A stretch of 64,000 nt of DNA, taken from contig NC_092577.1 of the NCBI RefSeq assembly GCF_037975245.1, positions 22,098,398 to 22,162,397 on the forward strand, read 5' to 3'. The position numbers and the translations under genes were made by a program. The notes beneath the pieces are model-generated. The model did no database searches. It saw only the letters and a program-made list of their open reading frames with translations, and had not been told where the DNA came from. Source of the DNA: Apostichopus japonicus (taxonomy: Eukaryota > Echinodermata > Holothuroidea > Aspidochirotida > Stichopodidae). This document shows positions 45,210-57,226 of the stretch, piece by piece; within the stretch, counting starts at the first letter, position 1; each line of letters starts with the position of its first letter.

Positions 45210-45508
45210 CTGGACAATGTGGTACAGATGTCATTCACGACGATGGAAGCACGTCACATGCCATTATCGGACTGCATCACATCCTGCGATTCTGCACTGG
45301 TGCTGATGCAATTCCCCCCAATGGATTCACCAAGCGCATTGATGTGCATTTTTTTACTGCCTCAGAGGGGAAAAAATTCAAGGCATATCCAACAGCACAC
45401 ACGTGTGGCCTTGAACTACACCTCCCACGTGGGATAAATGATATCGACCACATTGCAGATCTCATGGTTGAAGCTATTCTTTGTTCCCCTGGTTTTGGGA
45501 AAATTTGA
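45210..45508 (+). CDS. UIM-HECT gene, last exon with catalytic cysteine
   Basis: TATACACAG acceptor in phase 1. It reads AGQCGTDVIHDDGSTSHAII, HHILRFCTGADAIPPNGFTK, then KFKAYPTAHTCGLELHLPRG and AILCSPGFGKI stop. The F-x-TGADxIPPxGF block and the T-C-x-x-L-x-LP motif give the C-lobe; C in AHTCGLEL is the ubiquitin-accepting cysteine. GFG near the C-terminus is usual. E3 activity is therefore plausible if the upstream frameshift is an artefact. Confidence 0.88.
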
Positions 45509-45663
45509 ATGCTCTCAGCATTTTATACATAAGTTCAAATCCTCTTGTATTTCTTAGTGATATACCATGTTGTTTTCTATTTATACTCTTAGTACTTTTA
45601 AATTGCAGATAAGAAAAAAACTGTTCAAAAAAGTTGCACCAAGGTGCACCTTTTGTTCCATGA

Positions 45664-45840
45664 GGGGCATAGGCGTACGAGGCGGGGGGGGGGCACACTG
45701 CCCCCCAAATTTTCAGAGGACAAGAAAATTCGGGCAAAAGTCCTGAAAAATCCGGGCAGCCTAAGAGGAGAGATTTTTTTGGGTCTCCTCTTAGGCTGGC
45801 TGAATTTTTCAGGACTTTTGCCCTAATTTCTTGTCCTCTG
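45664..45840. repeat. Foldback element, 57-bp stem
   Basis: The left arm at 45714-45772 (CAGAGGACAAGAAAATTCGG...) is the near-perfect reverse complement of 45784-45840, with an 11-base loop. It is preceded by GGCGTACGAGGCGGGGG, shared with a fragment at 18735-18755. A (TA)n/ATACA tract follows at 45843-45872. Confidence 0.85.
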
Positions 45841-46049
45841 CAAATATATATATATACATATATATATATATGTAAATATGCAGTAGCTTGCCTGAATCTT
45901 TTTCAAATTTTTGCCCAACAATTCCATGATTTCCTTTATTTATTTATCATCATGATGCCCGAATATTTCCGTGTAACACCACCGTAAGCTCAGCTCATCT
46001 GGGCAGCTACCACGCTTTTTGCACGATCATTTTTTTTTCTAACTAGTCA

Positions 46050-46800
46050 ATTGTATACCTGGACCAAGGGCGGCGGAACCGGGGGCACGTGCCCCCCAAT
46101 TTTCCTCAGGTTAAAAATGTGCCTTTTTTCTACATAAAAATTTAGGTGCCTCAGGTTAGCAAGAGGCCAGGGAACCAGAATGAACACTTGGGAAGGGCCG
46201 TTTCCGGCCATCTGAGAGGTTTGAACCAGAATGAAAACATTTCATGGTTCCTTGCTGCTGTTCATTAGTTCCATTCATAGGGAAATTTCTAACAAAGCCC
46301 TAATACAACAACAGTAATTTATGCTCACAAACTTTTCTTGCCAAAGTAATGCTAAGCCCTGATATCAATTGCAACACACATCAGTGTGTGAAGACTATCT
46401 ACCATTATCATCATACCAAGTTTGACGAAATTCCGACTAGTAATAGTAGCCAAGTAATTGCAATTTGGAGTATTTCACGTTTGACCCCATGAACTCATTA
46501 ATATTCATGAAATGAGCACCAACATCAACAGGGATAATCTACTTACTATGGGCCACCCACTCACCAAGTATGGCAATGATTGGTCATTCCCTCGTTGAGT
46601 TATTGTGCATACAAACTTTTCATAACGAAATAATGCTAGCCCCCCCCTTAAAAACATGCATGATATCAATTGCAACACACATCAGTGTGTGGAGACTATC
46701 TACCAATATCATCATACCAAGTTTGACGAAATTCCAATAAATAGTAGCTAAGTTATTGCAACTTGGGAGTTTTTGACGTTTGACCTGTGACCTCATTAAT
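46050..46800. repeat. Dispersed-repeat block with an internal 300-bp duplication
   Basis: It starts with a hAT-like tip (GGGCGGCGGAACCGGGGG). The segment ATTGCAACACACATCAGTGT and the following 60 bp, to TTTGACGAAATTCC, occur at about 46368 and 46671. No gene. Confidence 0.75.
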
Positions 46801-46804
46801 ATTA

Positions 46805-48650
46805 TTTAACTTTGAACTCGTATAACTTCGCACACGAAGGTCACATTGGGGTCAACATATTGACATTTATGATCAGAAGGCACCTTTGACATCTGAAAAT
46901 AGCATCGAAACTGTAAAAATCCCCAAAACACGAAACGGTCACCAGAGGTCAAATTGAGGTCAAGGGTCACCCAGATGCGGGTTGACAAATGGATTACATT
47001 GAAGCAACTCCCAACCTTAACGGACAGTTCGTTCTCAAGTTATCACAAAAATACTAGTTTTTTATCATTAATTGACCTTTGGTGACCTCGGATCACATGA
47101 CCGTTAAGTTTGAAAATATTCCCCTATACCATTTGCAACTTGTCCCAAAATATCAACCATGTCACACCTTGGAACTGAGAGTTATTGCATTCAATGTTTG
47201 AAAATTAACTTTGACCTCGTATAACTCCGCACACAAAGGTCACACGGGGGTCAACCCATTGACATTTATGATCAGAAGGTACCTTTGACATCTGAAAATA
47301 GCATCGAAACTGTAAAAATCCCCAAAACATGAAAAGGTCACCAGAGGTCAAATTGAGGTCAAGGGTCACCCAGATGTGGGTCGACAATTGGATTAAATTG
47401 AAGCAACTCCCAACCCTAACGGACAATTCGTTCTCAAGTTATCGCAAAAATACTAGTTTTTTATCATTAATTGACCTTTGGTGACCTCGGATCACATGAC
47501 CGTTAAGTTTGAAAATATTCCCCTATACCATTTGCAACTTGTCCCAAAATATCAACCATGTCACACCTTGGAACTGAGAGTTATTGCATTCAATGTGTGA
47601 ATATTAACTTTGATCTCGTATAACTCCGCACACGAAGGTCACACGGGGGTCAACCCATTGACATTTATGATCAGAAGGTACCTTTGACATCTGAAAATAG
47701 CATCGAAACTGTAAAAATCCCCAAAACATGAAAAGGTCACCAGAGGTCAAATTGAGGTCAAGGGTCACCCAGATGTGGGTCGACAATTGGATTAAATTGA
47801 AGCAACTCCCAACCCTAACGGACAATTCGTTCTCAAGTTATCGCAAAAATACTAGTTTTTTATCATTAATTGACCTTTGGTGACCTCGGATCACATGACC
47901 GTTAAGTTTGAAAATATTCCCCTATACCATTTGCAACTTGTCCCAAAATATCAACCGTGTCACACCTTGGAACTGGGAATTATTGCACTAAATGTCTGAA
48001 ATTTTACTTTGACCTCATAAAACTTCACACACAAAGGTCACCTGGGGTAAACCTATTGACATTTTTGATCGGAAGGTACCTTTGATATCCAAATCTAGCA
48101 TCAAAACCAAACATTTTCTTTTTCGCCCGTTTTCTCCCAAACTAAGCACATTTTCTCTAATGTGACCTTTGACCTTGGTTTCAAATGTAGTTTGATCTGC
48201 TGATTCCAAAAATCAACACGATAAGTCTGTACAGCCATCCTAGCTCTGACCGAAAACTTTGACCCCATATAAGTTCGCACACAAAGGTCACACGGGGGTC
48301 AAACCTATCCATATTTATGATCGGAAGGTACCTTTGACATCTGAAAATAGCATCGAAACTGTAAAAATCCCCAAAACATGAAAAGGTCACCAAAGGTCAA
48401 ATTGAGGTCAAGGGTCACCCAGATGTGGGTCGACAATTGGATTACACTGAAGCAACTCCCAACCCTAACGGACAATTCGTTCTCAAGTTATCGCAAAAAT
48501 ACTAGTTTTTTAACATTAATTGACCTTTGGTGACCTCAGATCACATGACCGTTAAGTTTCAAAATATTGCCCTAACCAGTTCACAACTTGTCCCAAAATA
48601 TCAACCTTGTCGCACATTGGCACTGGGAGTTATTGCAGTTTTAGTATTTT
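46805..48650. repeat. 399-bp tandem repeat array
   Basis: Units start near 46807, 47209, 47608 and 48258, with TTTGACCTCRTATAACTYCG and following. Units 2 and 3 are almost identical at a 399-bp spacing. Between 48008 and 48257 lies a divergent partial unit. Each unit contains several GGTCA/TGACC motifs. ORFs of 60-73 residues recur at the same spacing on the minus strand, best read as by-products. Confidence 0.9.
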
Positions 48651-49690
48651 GGGTTTTTGGACCATAACTGACCTTTGGTGACCTTTGTGGGCACCAAAAA
48701 CAATAGGGTTCATCTACTCACTATGGGCCACCCACCCACCAAGTTTGATCATGATCAGTCAATCCCTTGTTGAGTTATCGTGCATACAAGCTTAAGCGTC
48801 ACACACATACGCGCATGGCTATATTTTTGAGGACTTAAACAAAGCACCTCCTTTCGAGGACCACTACTTAGCAGTGTTTGTACATGACATACCTGTAGAA
48901 CGCTGTCCATTATGTATGCCCGATACTGAAGACCTATTGCAAAGCTTGAAATATTACAGGAAAAGTCGTTACATTTTTACTATTTTTTCGAGGACAGTCA
49001 AACACTTCTCTACTTGTGAAGTCTTTTCGAGGTCTTGCTATTGCTACCAGGTCAAATTATACTACAGAGGACATAACCTACCACCATCATTTGGTCCAAT
49101 TGTAGTCTCGGCAACTCTGTCATCGTACCTTGAATTTGTAAAATTTCAACGGCGGTGCTCGTGTTCAACTAGAACAACTGTATTTGTAAACAAACACTTG
49201 TCATTGTAGTGTGTGGCGAAAGTCAAACTCAGTTAGTTGGCTAGGCTATATTGTGCAATGTTTATGAACAGTTCTCTTGCCAGCATATGCCTGCAATATA
49301 AACGAAGAAATGATGACTAAAACCATCAGAACTAAGCTGTCATTCACGAATCATGTCTATTTCGGACGTGACAGAGGATACACAGAGTATTGGTCAAATT
49401 TAACATCTTAATGTTACCCTCGCTTAGTTAGCAAAAATTTAAGAGCATACGGAACATCCGAAGGCCTAAAGGACGATTAATCTAACGAATACACGTAGGT
49501 CTATATTCTATCATTGCAATTGTCACTACCTCCGGTCTATTTAAAACTGCTTGGTCGACTTCCTGGCCCTGGTTTTTCATCATCCTAAACACGTAATATA
49601 TGCCATACACGGCCATATAGAATATAATAATGCCATGCCACAATAATAATTTTACAAGTGACTATGTTGCGAAAGCTGAAGTAGTACAGA
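48651..49690. other. Repeat edge and unrecognised single-copy-like DNA
   Basis: The repeat block ends with GTTGAGTTATCGTGCATACA near 48770, echoing 46600. A 111-codon ORF at 48874-49209 has no recognisable domain and no splice or codon support. Confidence 0.4.
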
Positions 49691-49691
49691 T

Positions 49692-50040
49692 CAGTGGCGG
49701 ATCCAGGATTTCGCCGAAGGGGGGGGCCCCAGATGGGAAATGCATAATCGTCGTCCTGGGGGAGGGGTCTAAGGGGAGTGGGTGCCCCCCTCCCCCTTTG
49801 GAAAATTTCACAAAATATGGAGGTCCTCGGTGCAATCTGGTGCTACTTTTCGTGAAAGTTATGGAGTAAAATTTATTTCCAATATATCATGTATTCATGG
49901 TTTGCCGGGCATATATTTGCAATTTCGAGCAATGAGCTGGGATTTACGTCTTTGGGGAGGAGGTGGTGATGCAAACTACTTTTTACCAGGCTACTCCAGG
50001 CCATTTCATCTTGGATGCCCCATTCCAGATGGACACTATT
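49692..50040 (+). mobile_element. hAT-like nonautonomous element end
   Basis: It begins CAGTGGCGGATCCAGGATTT, the tip type of invertebrate hAT-like short elements, followed by G-runs. A matching right end is not obvious nearby. Confidence 0.5.
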
Positions 50041-50689
50041 AATGCAGTCAGAGTGCCCCTCTAACCTTCACTTTATCAGAATGATGGTGTACTCTTTTTG
50101 CAAATTTATTTTACAAAAAATTACACGCACAGTGGCGTAGCTAGGATTTTTTGAATGGGGGGCCATGGGGGGCTGTTCTTTCTTGTGAGGGGGGGCCGGA
50201 GGTTACTATCTAAGCGGAGCGCCACCTTGATTGGCGCGGAGCGTACAGAGAAAATGTGAAATTTCAGCACCCCCAGATCGCAGGAGATGGCACCTGTGAG
50301 GCAAAATAGCAACCAAAAAGATGTGCAACTTTGGTGGCAGAAATGCCAAAAAATTTTTTCTCTTTCATCCTGACTGGCCTTGCCAACTCCGCCAGACTTT
50401 TAAACTTGAGGGAAGTTGGCATCATTTGTCGTTTCAAGCTGTCAAGGCCTTTCTCCCAACTCAAACCCCTGTGGGCTACCGGTAGGTTTGCAGGATATGC
50501 CCACATGTGGACTTAAATAGCATTAGAGGAAGGGGATGGAAGACTAACACGCATCGATGTTTCGGTAATGGTCCACATTGGTGGCTCGGTGCTAATTAGG
50601 CCATTTATTGGGTTTTTGTGTCAATCGATGACCGATAACATGTATTGGTATGTAAATTTCTTCTTCATATATCTAGCAACACTCTAAAA

Positions 50690-50910
50690 ACAAATGAGTG
50701 GATTTCATTCCATTGGAGTGATCACTAGGCGCACTTCAAATTAAGAGTGAAATTTAACTCTATTGGAGTTAACCCTCACTCCTAATATGAGTGACTATAA
50801 CTCTATTAGGAGTTAAGATTTACTCCAATGGAGTGGAAATTCACTCTTATACCGGAATGTGCTCAGTGATCACTCTCATGGAGTGAAATTCAGCTATGTT
50901 TTTATCAGTA
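50690..50910. mobile_element. Small CACTA-like MITE
   Basis: CACTCTAAAAACAAATGAGT at the left and, inverted, TACTGATAAAAACATAGCTG at the right form imperfect inverted repeats, similar in style to the 8746 element. The interior is full of ACTCTATTGGAGTTAA and GGAGTGAAAT palindromic motifs. Confidence 0.6.
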
Positions 50911-51782
50911 CAGTACAGTGCATATCATCATAGACGTACGAACGTACTACGTACGTTCGTATATCAGACGCACTCTATACCCACGATACGTTACGGTCCT
51001 GGAGAGGAGAAACTATTTCCACTCATCATTTTTTAAAGGCGATACAGTAGTGAGTATTGAACAGGCACAGCCGCATGTTTGCAGGAATTTCAGAATTCCC
51101 AATATTTTATATCTCTACCAATAGTGTTTCGACAGTTTCGTGGGCATAAAAAAAAGTTTTTGTGGAATATTCAATGACATATCAGGGGCGGATGCAGGAT
51201 TTGTGACAGGGGGGGTCTGACTGGTCCAGCCGCGCCTGAACGTAAGACTATCTAAGCGGAGCGCCATCATCGGTTGGCGCGGAGCGTACAAGAAAATTTT
51301 TGGCTTTACAAACCCCCCAGATGGCCGGAAACGGCACTTCCCGAGTATTCTAAGCAGCATGTACCTAGCCTGAAAATATGGATCTCATGTCTGCAATTTC
51401 TCAATTAGCGATAAAAAAACAATCTATGATATTACATATCAGATGAGTTGAGATGATACAAAAATCATAATGCCTTTAGCCCCCAATCCCCTCTGATGCA
51501 GGGCCGGATCCAGGATTCTGGAAGGGTGAGGGGTTTGCTCATGAAAAATTCGTTAGCGCATCCTAGCAGCCTACCGCTCTGTAACCTCACCAGTGAAAAA
51601 AATTCCAACACCACCTTAATTTTGAAACTTTTCGGTCTGAAAATTGAGATCGTTAGGCATTTTTGGCACGTGTAGCACGCGTGCACACTATAGTTCATTT
51701 GACGGAAAAGACACACCTGGATGACTTGTGAGGATAACCGCTTTTCTGACGTCCTACATGTTTAACATTGGCGTTTAATTTA

Positions 51783-51836
51783 ATTATTTTTTCTCTCTTT
51801 TTTTCTCTCTCTTTTTCTTTCTCTCTATTTTTTTTG
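51783..51836. repeat. Polypyrimidine tract
   Basis: CTCTTTTT-rich run of about 50 bp. Confidence 0.8.
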
Positions 51837-53445
51837 GCTAAGAGCAGGGGGTTCCGGACCCCCTGGACCCCCCTCTGGATCCGCGCCTGCATATATTCTT
51901 TTGACTCGAGGCAATATATGAAAACCTGATACCTCGGCTCAGTACAAACGGAGCCAATCTTTTGATAGATTGTTGCGCTAGGAGGAAGCACTGAACATAT
52001 TTTCAGCAGATATCGATATCGCGCAGCACAACAAGGTTCGTGGTATATGGTCGCAATCGTCGCATCGACCATTGCCATGCCATGCTGTGATCATTCTCAT
52101 GATTACTACAGATATTGTATTTTCTTATTCTGCCGGATGCAGACGAGATAATTGTGTAACTCTATTTCCCAAATTATTGAACAAAAATATAAGTGAATCG
52201 CACTTATTTTTATTTTTTTACAACATTTTTTTTTACCCCATTCCCAGTGGGGGCCTCGGCCCCTCAGGCGCACCGTAGCTACGCCACTGATCACGCATGG
52301 GGCCCTTTCCCTCGAACGCGGTAAAAAAATATCAGGATTTTCAAAACGGGGGGGGCCCGGGCCCCCCCCTGGATCCGCCCCTGCAGATAATACGATTAAC
52401 AATTTTGCAGGATGTCGTTAACTGCGTTCAAATGTTACCTGTCTTGTTCAATTCGAGAATAACGAACCAAAGTAGAGAATTTTAAGTTTTGAAGAAGCTA
52501 CGCGATGAGATTTATGTTATTTACGTGTGCAGAATTAACTGTTCACCACCACAATTCATTGCAAATCCAAGTCTGGATTTTTCCTGCACAGCCAACCTGT
52601 GAATTTGACAATGCAATGAAGAGTGTATGTTCAGCTGGCATTCATCAGCCAGCCATGAAGATGATGGAGAGGACTAGTAACACCAATTTTGTAGTGCGCA
52701 TGCGTACTACAATAATAAGTACAGGGAAGTGGGAGGGGGGTTAACATGGTCAATGAACTGGTACCTTCAGGTAATTAGCTGACGCGCAAAGTGGGCTGCA
52801 TTAAGCATGGATCAACAAGTTCACACATAGGCCTATTGGGAGCCAAACATACCGTGTAAGGAGAGTAGTGAATTGCCCTGGTACGACAATTCTTGCTCGC
52901 TTTGCAGTTAATTTTTTTTTGTTCCATAGTGATACAATAATACCAACAAAATTCATTGCACTACTTTTAGAGAAAGACTGTATCCTGAGAAAAGTTGCAT
53001 GATTCTTTAAAAGGGCATATAAATGATCCACATGATAATTCAAGATATTTCACAAATAGTGGAATGTTAATTGAGTTCTGGAATGACATTTGTTGAATAC
53101 AGAGAAAAGAATAAGGAAGAAATGAAAAAAAAAAACAATTGTGAGATAAACACCTTTTATAGTTTCTGCACAGCAGCCAATAAACAACAAAACTAAATCA
53201 AACCAATAAACAGAAAACTATGGATAAGAATCTTGATGTGTGACCAAATATTCTCTTTGTGCTCTTCACTCCGAGATCAGTGACTTTGACTATTCCACTA
53301 CCATAGCAAATACAGCTACATTAACTAACAACAATCATTGGACTATTTTTTTGGAAAATTGAATTTTATGCCTCTGTCTACTTCAAAGCAAGTATATTTC
53401 AACAGCAAAATGCACTTGGTAATTATGAACACTAGAAGAAAAAAA

Positions 53446-53490
53446 TGAATAAATAAATAAATAAAAAATAATAAATAAATAAATAAATAA

Positions 53491-53526
<36 letters not shown>
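53446..53526. repeat. (AATA)n microsatellite
   Basis: About 19 copies of AATA/AAAT with occasional loss of one base. Confidence 0.95.
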
Positions 53527-54204
53527 AAAAAAAATATAAAAAAATATGAACACTAGGAGGCGGACACATGACCATTCAGAGCACAATGCTAAGGGCAGAA
53601 CCCACAAATCTGTATGATCTACAGAACTACCAGGCTTTTAATGGTTTAAAGGTCATGGTCGTCTGATGGCAGGTAGTATAACTATCAAAGAATTTGACAA
53701 AATATGACAAAGTACATTGCCATTACTGTAATACAAAGATCATGTTTATCGATGGAAGTGTTATACTTTTACACTGTTTGTGTTCATTAAGGTTTTCCTT
53801 AATCTGCTCTCATTATACTGTTATATCTAAATTTCTGATTGCTAATGGCAGTTAGAACAAATCCTCAGCCTGCATATACTGATTTTCTTTTGTAAGGGAT
53901 TGGATTAGAGTAAGTTAGTTGACAGTCTTGAATATGATGATAACAATAAACTTCACTCACACTTTTGCTGTGCATAAGTAAATGTAGAGAATCAACAGAA
54001 GACCTTGAGCTCAGATAAACAATTACTGCAGTACTGACAAAATGTAAGCATGCATGAAGGTGAAATGTAGTCTGTCCGTTTAATTTGAAATTCAACTGCA
54101 TATGTTGATTACAATTGTTTTCAGACTGATTTTCTCTACTAGAGATTTTTTCCTGAGTTTTTCGGGGGAATTGCCCATCACCCCCATGCATGTACATAAC
54201 TAGG

Positions 54205-54365
54205 ATCACAAGTTTTACTAAGGTAGACTTCGTGTAAGTAAGTTGGACCGACGTTTCAATCCTAGCAGGATCTTCTTCATTGTGTCATTTAGCCTCTGAA
54301 GATCCTGCTAGGATCATAAGTTCTGGCAGACTTACTTTTACACATTTTCTTACACCGGCTCAAGT
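54205..54365 (-). repeat. Hammerhead-like inverted repeat, Penelope-associated type
   Basis: The minus strand reads TGAAGA, a stem-loop (AGATCCTGCTAGGATT), then GAAACGTC, close to the hammerhead core CUGANGA-stem II-GAAAC-GUC but with A instead of the first C. A second, partial copy in plus orientation (CTGAAGATCCTGCTAGGATC, 54295) lacks GAAAC. Such motifs are known at the ends of Penelope-like elements. Here no RT is present, so it may be a fragment. Confidence 0.45.
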
Positions 54366-55228
54366 GTTAGTGGATATGCAGTTTGCTGACGGTTTTTTTA
54401 ATGTTTTATTTTAAGTTACACTTTGGCAGTTTGGGGCATAACAAATCACTGGTGGTGGCGCAACATTCTGCCTATATTTAGCTCTGTGGTGACAAATGCC
54501 ACTGTTGGCATATTATAAAGTAGGTTGCTTTACTTTAGACCATAATATCAAGCATATACCATGGGACTATATCTGGGAAACCCGGGTCCGTAAAATGTAC
54601 AGTACTAGCTAAACACAGTAACAGTATGTTCACTATTATGAAGTATTAAATAACACTGACAATTAATGACATAGCCTACAAGGTATAGCATACTGTATCA
54701 TTGTGTATGTTGTAATTTTTCCTGCAGTAGGCTAATTACGCACATGTGTAACTACTGTATAAGGATACCGTATACACGAAACATTAAAGGCAGCCTAAGG
54801 GAAAGAAATGCCCTTTTAATAAGCTTCATCAAACAGTCCTACATCACAGTTAAACTCAGTTTCCGATTGTCCAAGGAAGTCAAGTTACAACAAGATGGAA
54901 TATTCTTCTACCACGCTTTGCTACCATGTTTCTAGATGTTTCACAAAGCAACTTCATATGAATGCACAGAAGTAAGTTCTCAACCGTTGTATTTATGAAA
55001 CTTCATTCGTTCCAATGAATTACAAACTTAAGTTAAGAAAAGAAAGATAAAATGATGTCCGAAAATATGCAAAAAGAACACAGCATTAGGTCATCATGTA
55101 ACAACAGTTTAAATTTTGAACAGATCATATTTACAGTAATTACAGTTATTAAGTAAGGAATATATCAGGAGTTAAGTTACATACTAGTATACCTGTGGCG
55201 CTGGGTTAGTGCAACATCGAAGAGAAAA

Positions 55229-55428
55229 TTAAGTTGATTTCCGTCGTTTTTGTATTATGTTATAGACTTTAAATTTGATACTGGTCCAATCTCTATTTTT
55301 CAGAAGTGGATACTCCTTCTGAAACATCTGACATTTCAGTTTTCCAGGGACTTTCATTAGTCTGATATCTGTTTTGAAATATTCCTTAACTCTGGCTGAT
55401 TCATCTTCACTCCAAAAATTTCTTCCAC
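55229..55428 (-). CDS. Tyrosine-recombinase-like gene, last exon: SANT/Myb-like domain
   Basis: Acceptor CTTTTTACAG on the minus strand; joined in phase 1 it reads GGRNFWSEDESARVKEYFKT, DIRLMKVPGKLKCQMFQKEY, then PLLKNRDWTSIKFKVYNIIQ and KRRKST stop. W-S-x-E-E, P-x-LKxRxWxxIKxxVxN is the pattern of a trihelical SANT/Myb-like DNA-binding domain often found after Crypton-like recombinase domains in fish and invertebrate proteins. Splice phases agree with all three upstream exons. Confidence 0.75.
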
Positions 55429-56372
55429 CTGTAAAAAGTAAAAAACATTAATCAATCCTTCTTTAAGTGCTATTTTTTTTTCGTTTTTTTTGGCCCTATC
55501 AGCCCCCTCAGACACACCCCCTTCACTTACAAATGACTTTGTGAAAAAACAAAAACTGAAAAAGCTTGATATTATTTAGTTTTAGGGTGTGAAGACTCGC
55601 GCACAAAGAAACGTCTCATGCCTGTAACCTGACCTAGTTTCGAATGAGGTGTAACAGAAGTGTTAGACATGCACTACCATAGATCCCAACAAATTACACA
55701 CACAGCTTGTTACTGTCGGTAATTAGACACTATAGTGTACAGTCAATACATACAACTACAGTCAATACCCACAACACAGTGTACATAGCAGCGTGGACAT
55801 CTCAGGTCTAGATAAAAGATAACAAGGGATGACGTTTCATTACTGTCTGCATTTTGTAGCGACAAGAAGAAAACGTCATTTGCAAGCAACGGAAAGTTAA
55901 CTTTTCAGAGCGCGGTTTGTGGCGAGTCTTAAATGCCTTTAAGATGGGGGAGTGTGGGGGAGAGGGCGCATGGCACTGTGAATCCCCAGTTCTACTTATA
56001 CAAAAATGTAGGAGAACATGTCAGTGCTTCCAAGAAGAGCACCTTGAATTGTATTATTTGAATATGTGGCACAAGCATTATTTTCCCACTCTGAGTTTAC
56101 TCATTTAAACATAAAATTTGACATCTCTACCAATATTTTTAAAATATACTATTCTTCCTCTAAATCCTAACTATGATATAAAATGTGAACAAAGAAGAGG
56201 AGCAATTAATAAATATTGTCCTAAAAAAACATAAACTGCATATTTTTCTAAGCACTAAAGGAAACACGATGCGCACTGTTTGAACCAGGTTTTCCACATA
56301 TTTACCAGGTTTTGTTCAATTTTTTTTAAGAAAGTAACTTTAGGAGAAGTCTTCTTTTTAAAACAGACATAC

Positions 56373-56435
56373 CTTTTTTCTTCTTGTTGAGTTTTTGGGG
56401 CTTCTTAGCCTCATCACCACTATCTGAACTGCAAT
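56373..56435 (-). CDS. Tyrosine-recombinase-like gene, small acidic-basic exon
   Basis: 63 bp, phase 1 to phase 1. It reads HCSSDSGDEAKKPQKLNKKK, then K. It is paralogous to the exon at 57227 (both CSSD...acidic...basic run). Acceptor TGCATACAG and donor GTATGT on the minus strand. Confidence 0.7.
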
Positions 56436-57226
56436 CTGTATGCACATGTGAAAAGATATACAATTTGTTATATTGCTTATCTTTACTATGTTTGTTTCCT
56501 ATGTCAACCATTTTTGCTTCTTTTATATCAAACACTGTGATCCAAATGCATAAAAGAGATGAGTGACAAAATTACAATTAAAAAACAATCCTAACAACAC
56601 AATATACTTATAGACATTTCCAAGTTTGTTTTCTTGCATAAAATATGGAGCTACACTTATCTAAATTTCCAGATGGTTCAAAGGAGTTATCTCATAGGAA
56701 AGCTCAATTGAGATGGTAGCACATTGCAAGTCGATTGTCTATGATCTAAGTGCTTTTTCGATCAGAGGCAGCAGACATGGATTTACTTTAATGAGTGGGT
56801 GCAACATCAGAGTAATTTCACACACAAATACCCAACATGATTTGAACATAATGTGGGCAGCACATAGATGTGGAAATGGAAATGTCAACGTCCCTTTACT
56901 CTTCTGTAAATGTACTCTTCAAAGAATTGTTCCTAAAGCACACCAGAATGCTTTCCTTAAAACCACAGAAATACTGTCAATAGATGACTTACAGGGTTTC
57001 ATAACTCCAAACCCTGGGCTTGCCCTCAACAGGTAAATATCATGGGTGACAGAGAAAATGCCTGTATGTGGTAGTTGTTGATTTTGAAAATGGAATAGTT
57101 GCAATAATACCATGATCAGAGTGTTAGTCATTTAATGCTGTTACATATTGGCATGTAAAACCAGCAACATTTTCCTCATGCAATACAACTTTGTAAAAAG
57201 CTTGTTCCTTTCAAAAACAAACATAC

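Larger units (their letters stand above)
50130..52289. mobile_element. Possible 2.2-kb hAT-like element containing nested ends
   Basis: The left tip CAGTGGCGTAGCTAGG (50130) and right tip CCGTAGCTACGCCACTG (ending 52289) are inverted. The flanking octamers TACACGCA and ATCACGCA agree at six of eight positions. Inside are further hAT-type tips at 51183, 51499 and a right tip near 51892. It has no transposase ORF. Confidence 0.45.
52392..55228. other. Intergenic, no gene recognised
   Basis: It contains an (AATA)n microsatellite and an inverted-repeat/hammerhead-like motif. ORFs are short and unsupported. Confidence 0.5.

Noticed and set aside
46806-47825. Repeated 60-73 codon minus-strand ORFs at 399-bp spacing
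   Set aside because: They recur only because the DNA repeats; frame is not preserved across the array and no motif is recognised.
51183-51892. Pairing of hAT-like tips 51183 or 51499 with the right tip at 51892
   Set aside because: The flanking octamers (TGACATAT or CTCTGATG versus CATATATT) do not match, so I could not support a defined element.
52072-52278. ORF reading MPCHAVIILMITTDIVFSYS as a signal-peptide protein
   Set aside because: No family resemblance and it overlaps a hAT-like right tip.
49692-52391. Pairing of the tip at 49692 with the right tip ending at 52383
   Set aside because: Flanks GTACAGAT and CAGATAAT share CAGAT only at different offsets, not a duplication.
53383-53607. 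Hydrophobic ORF resembling a membrane protein (runs of FIYLFIY)
   Set aside because: Translation of the (AATA)n microsatellite.
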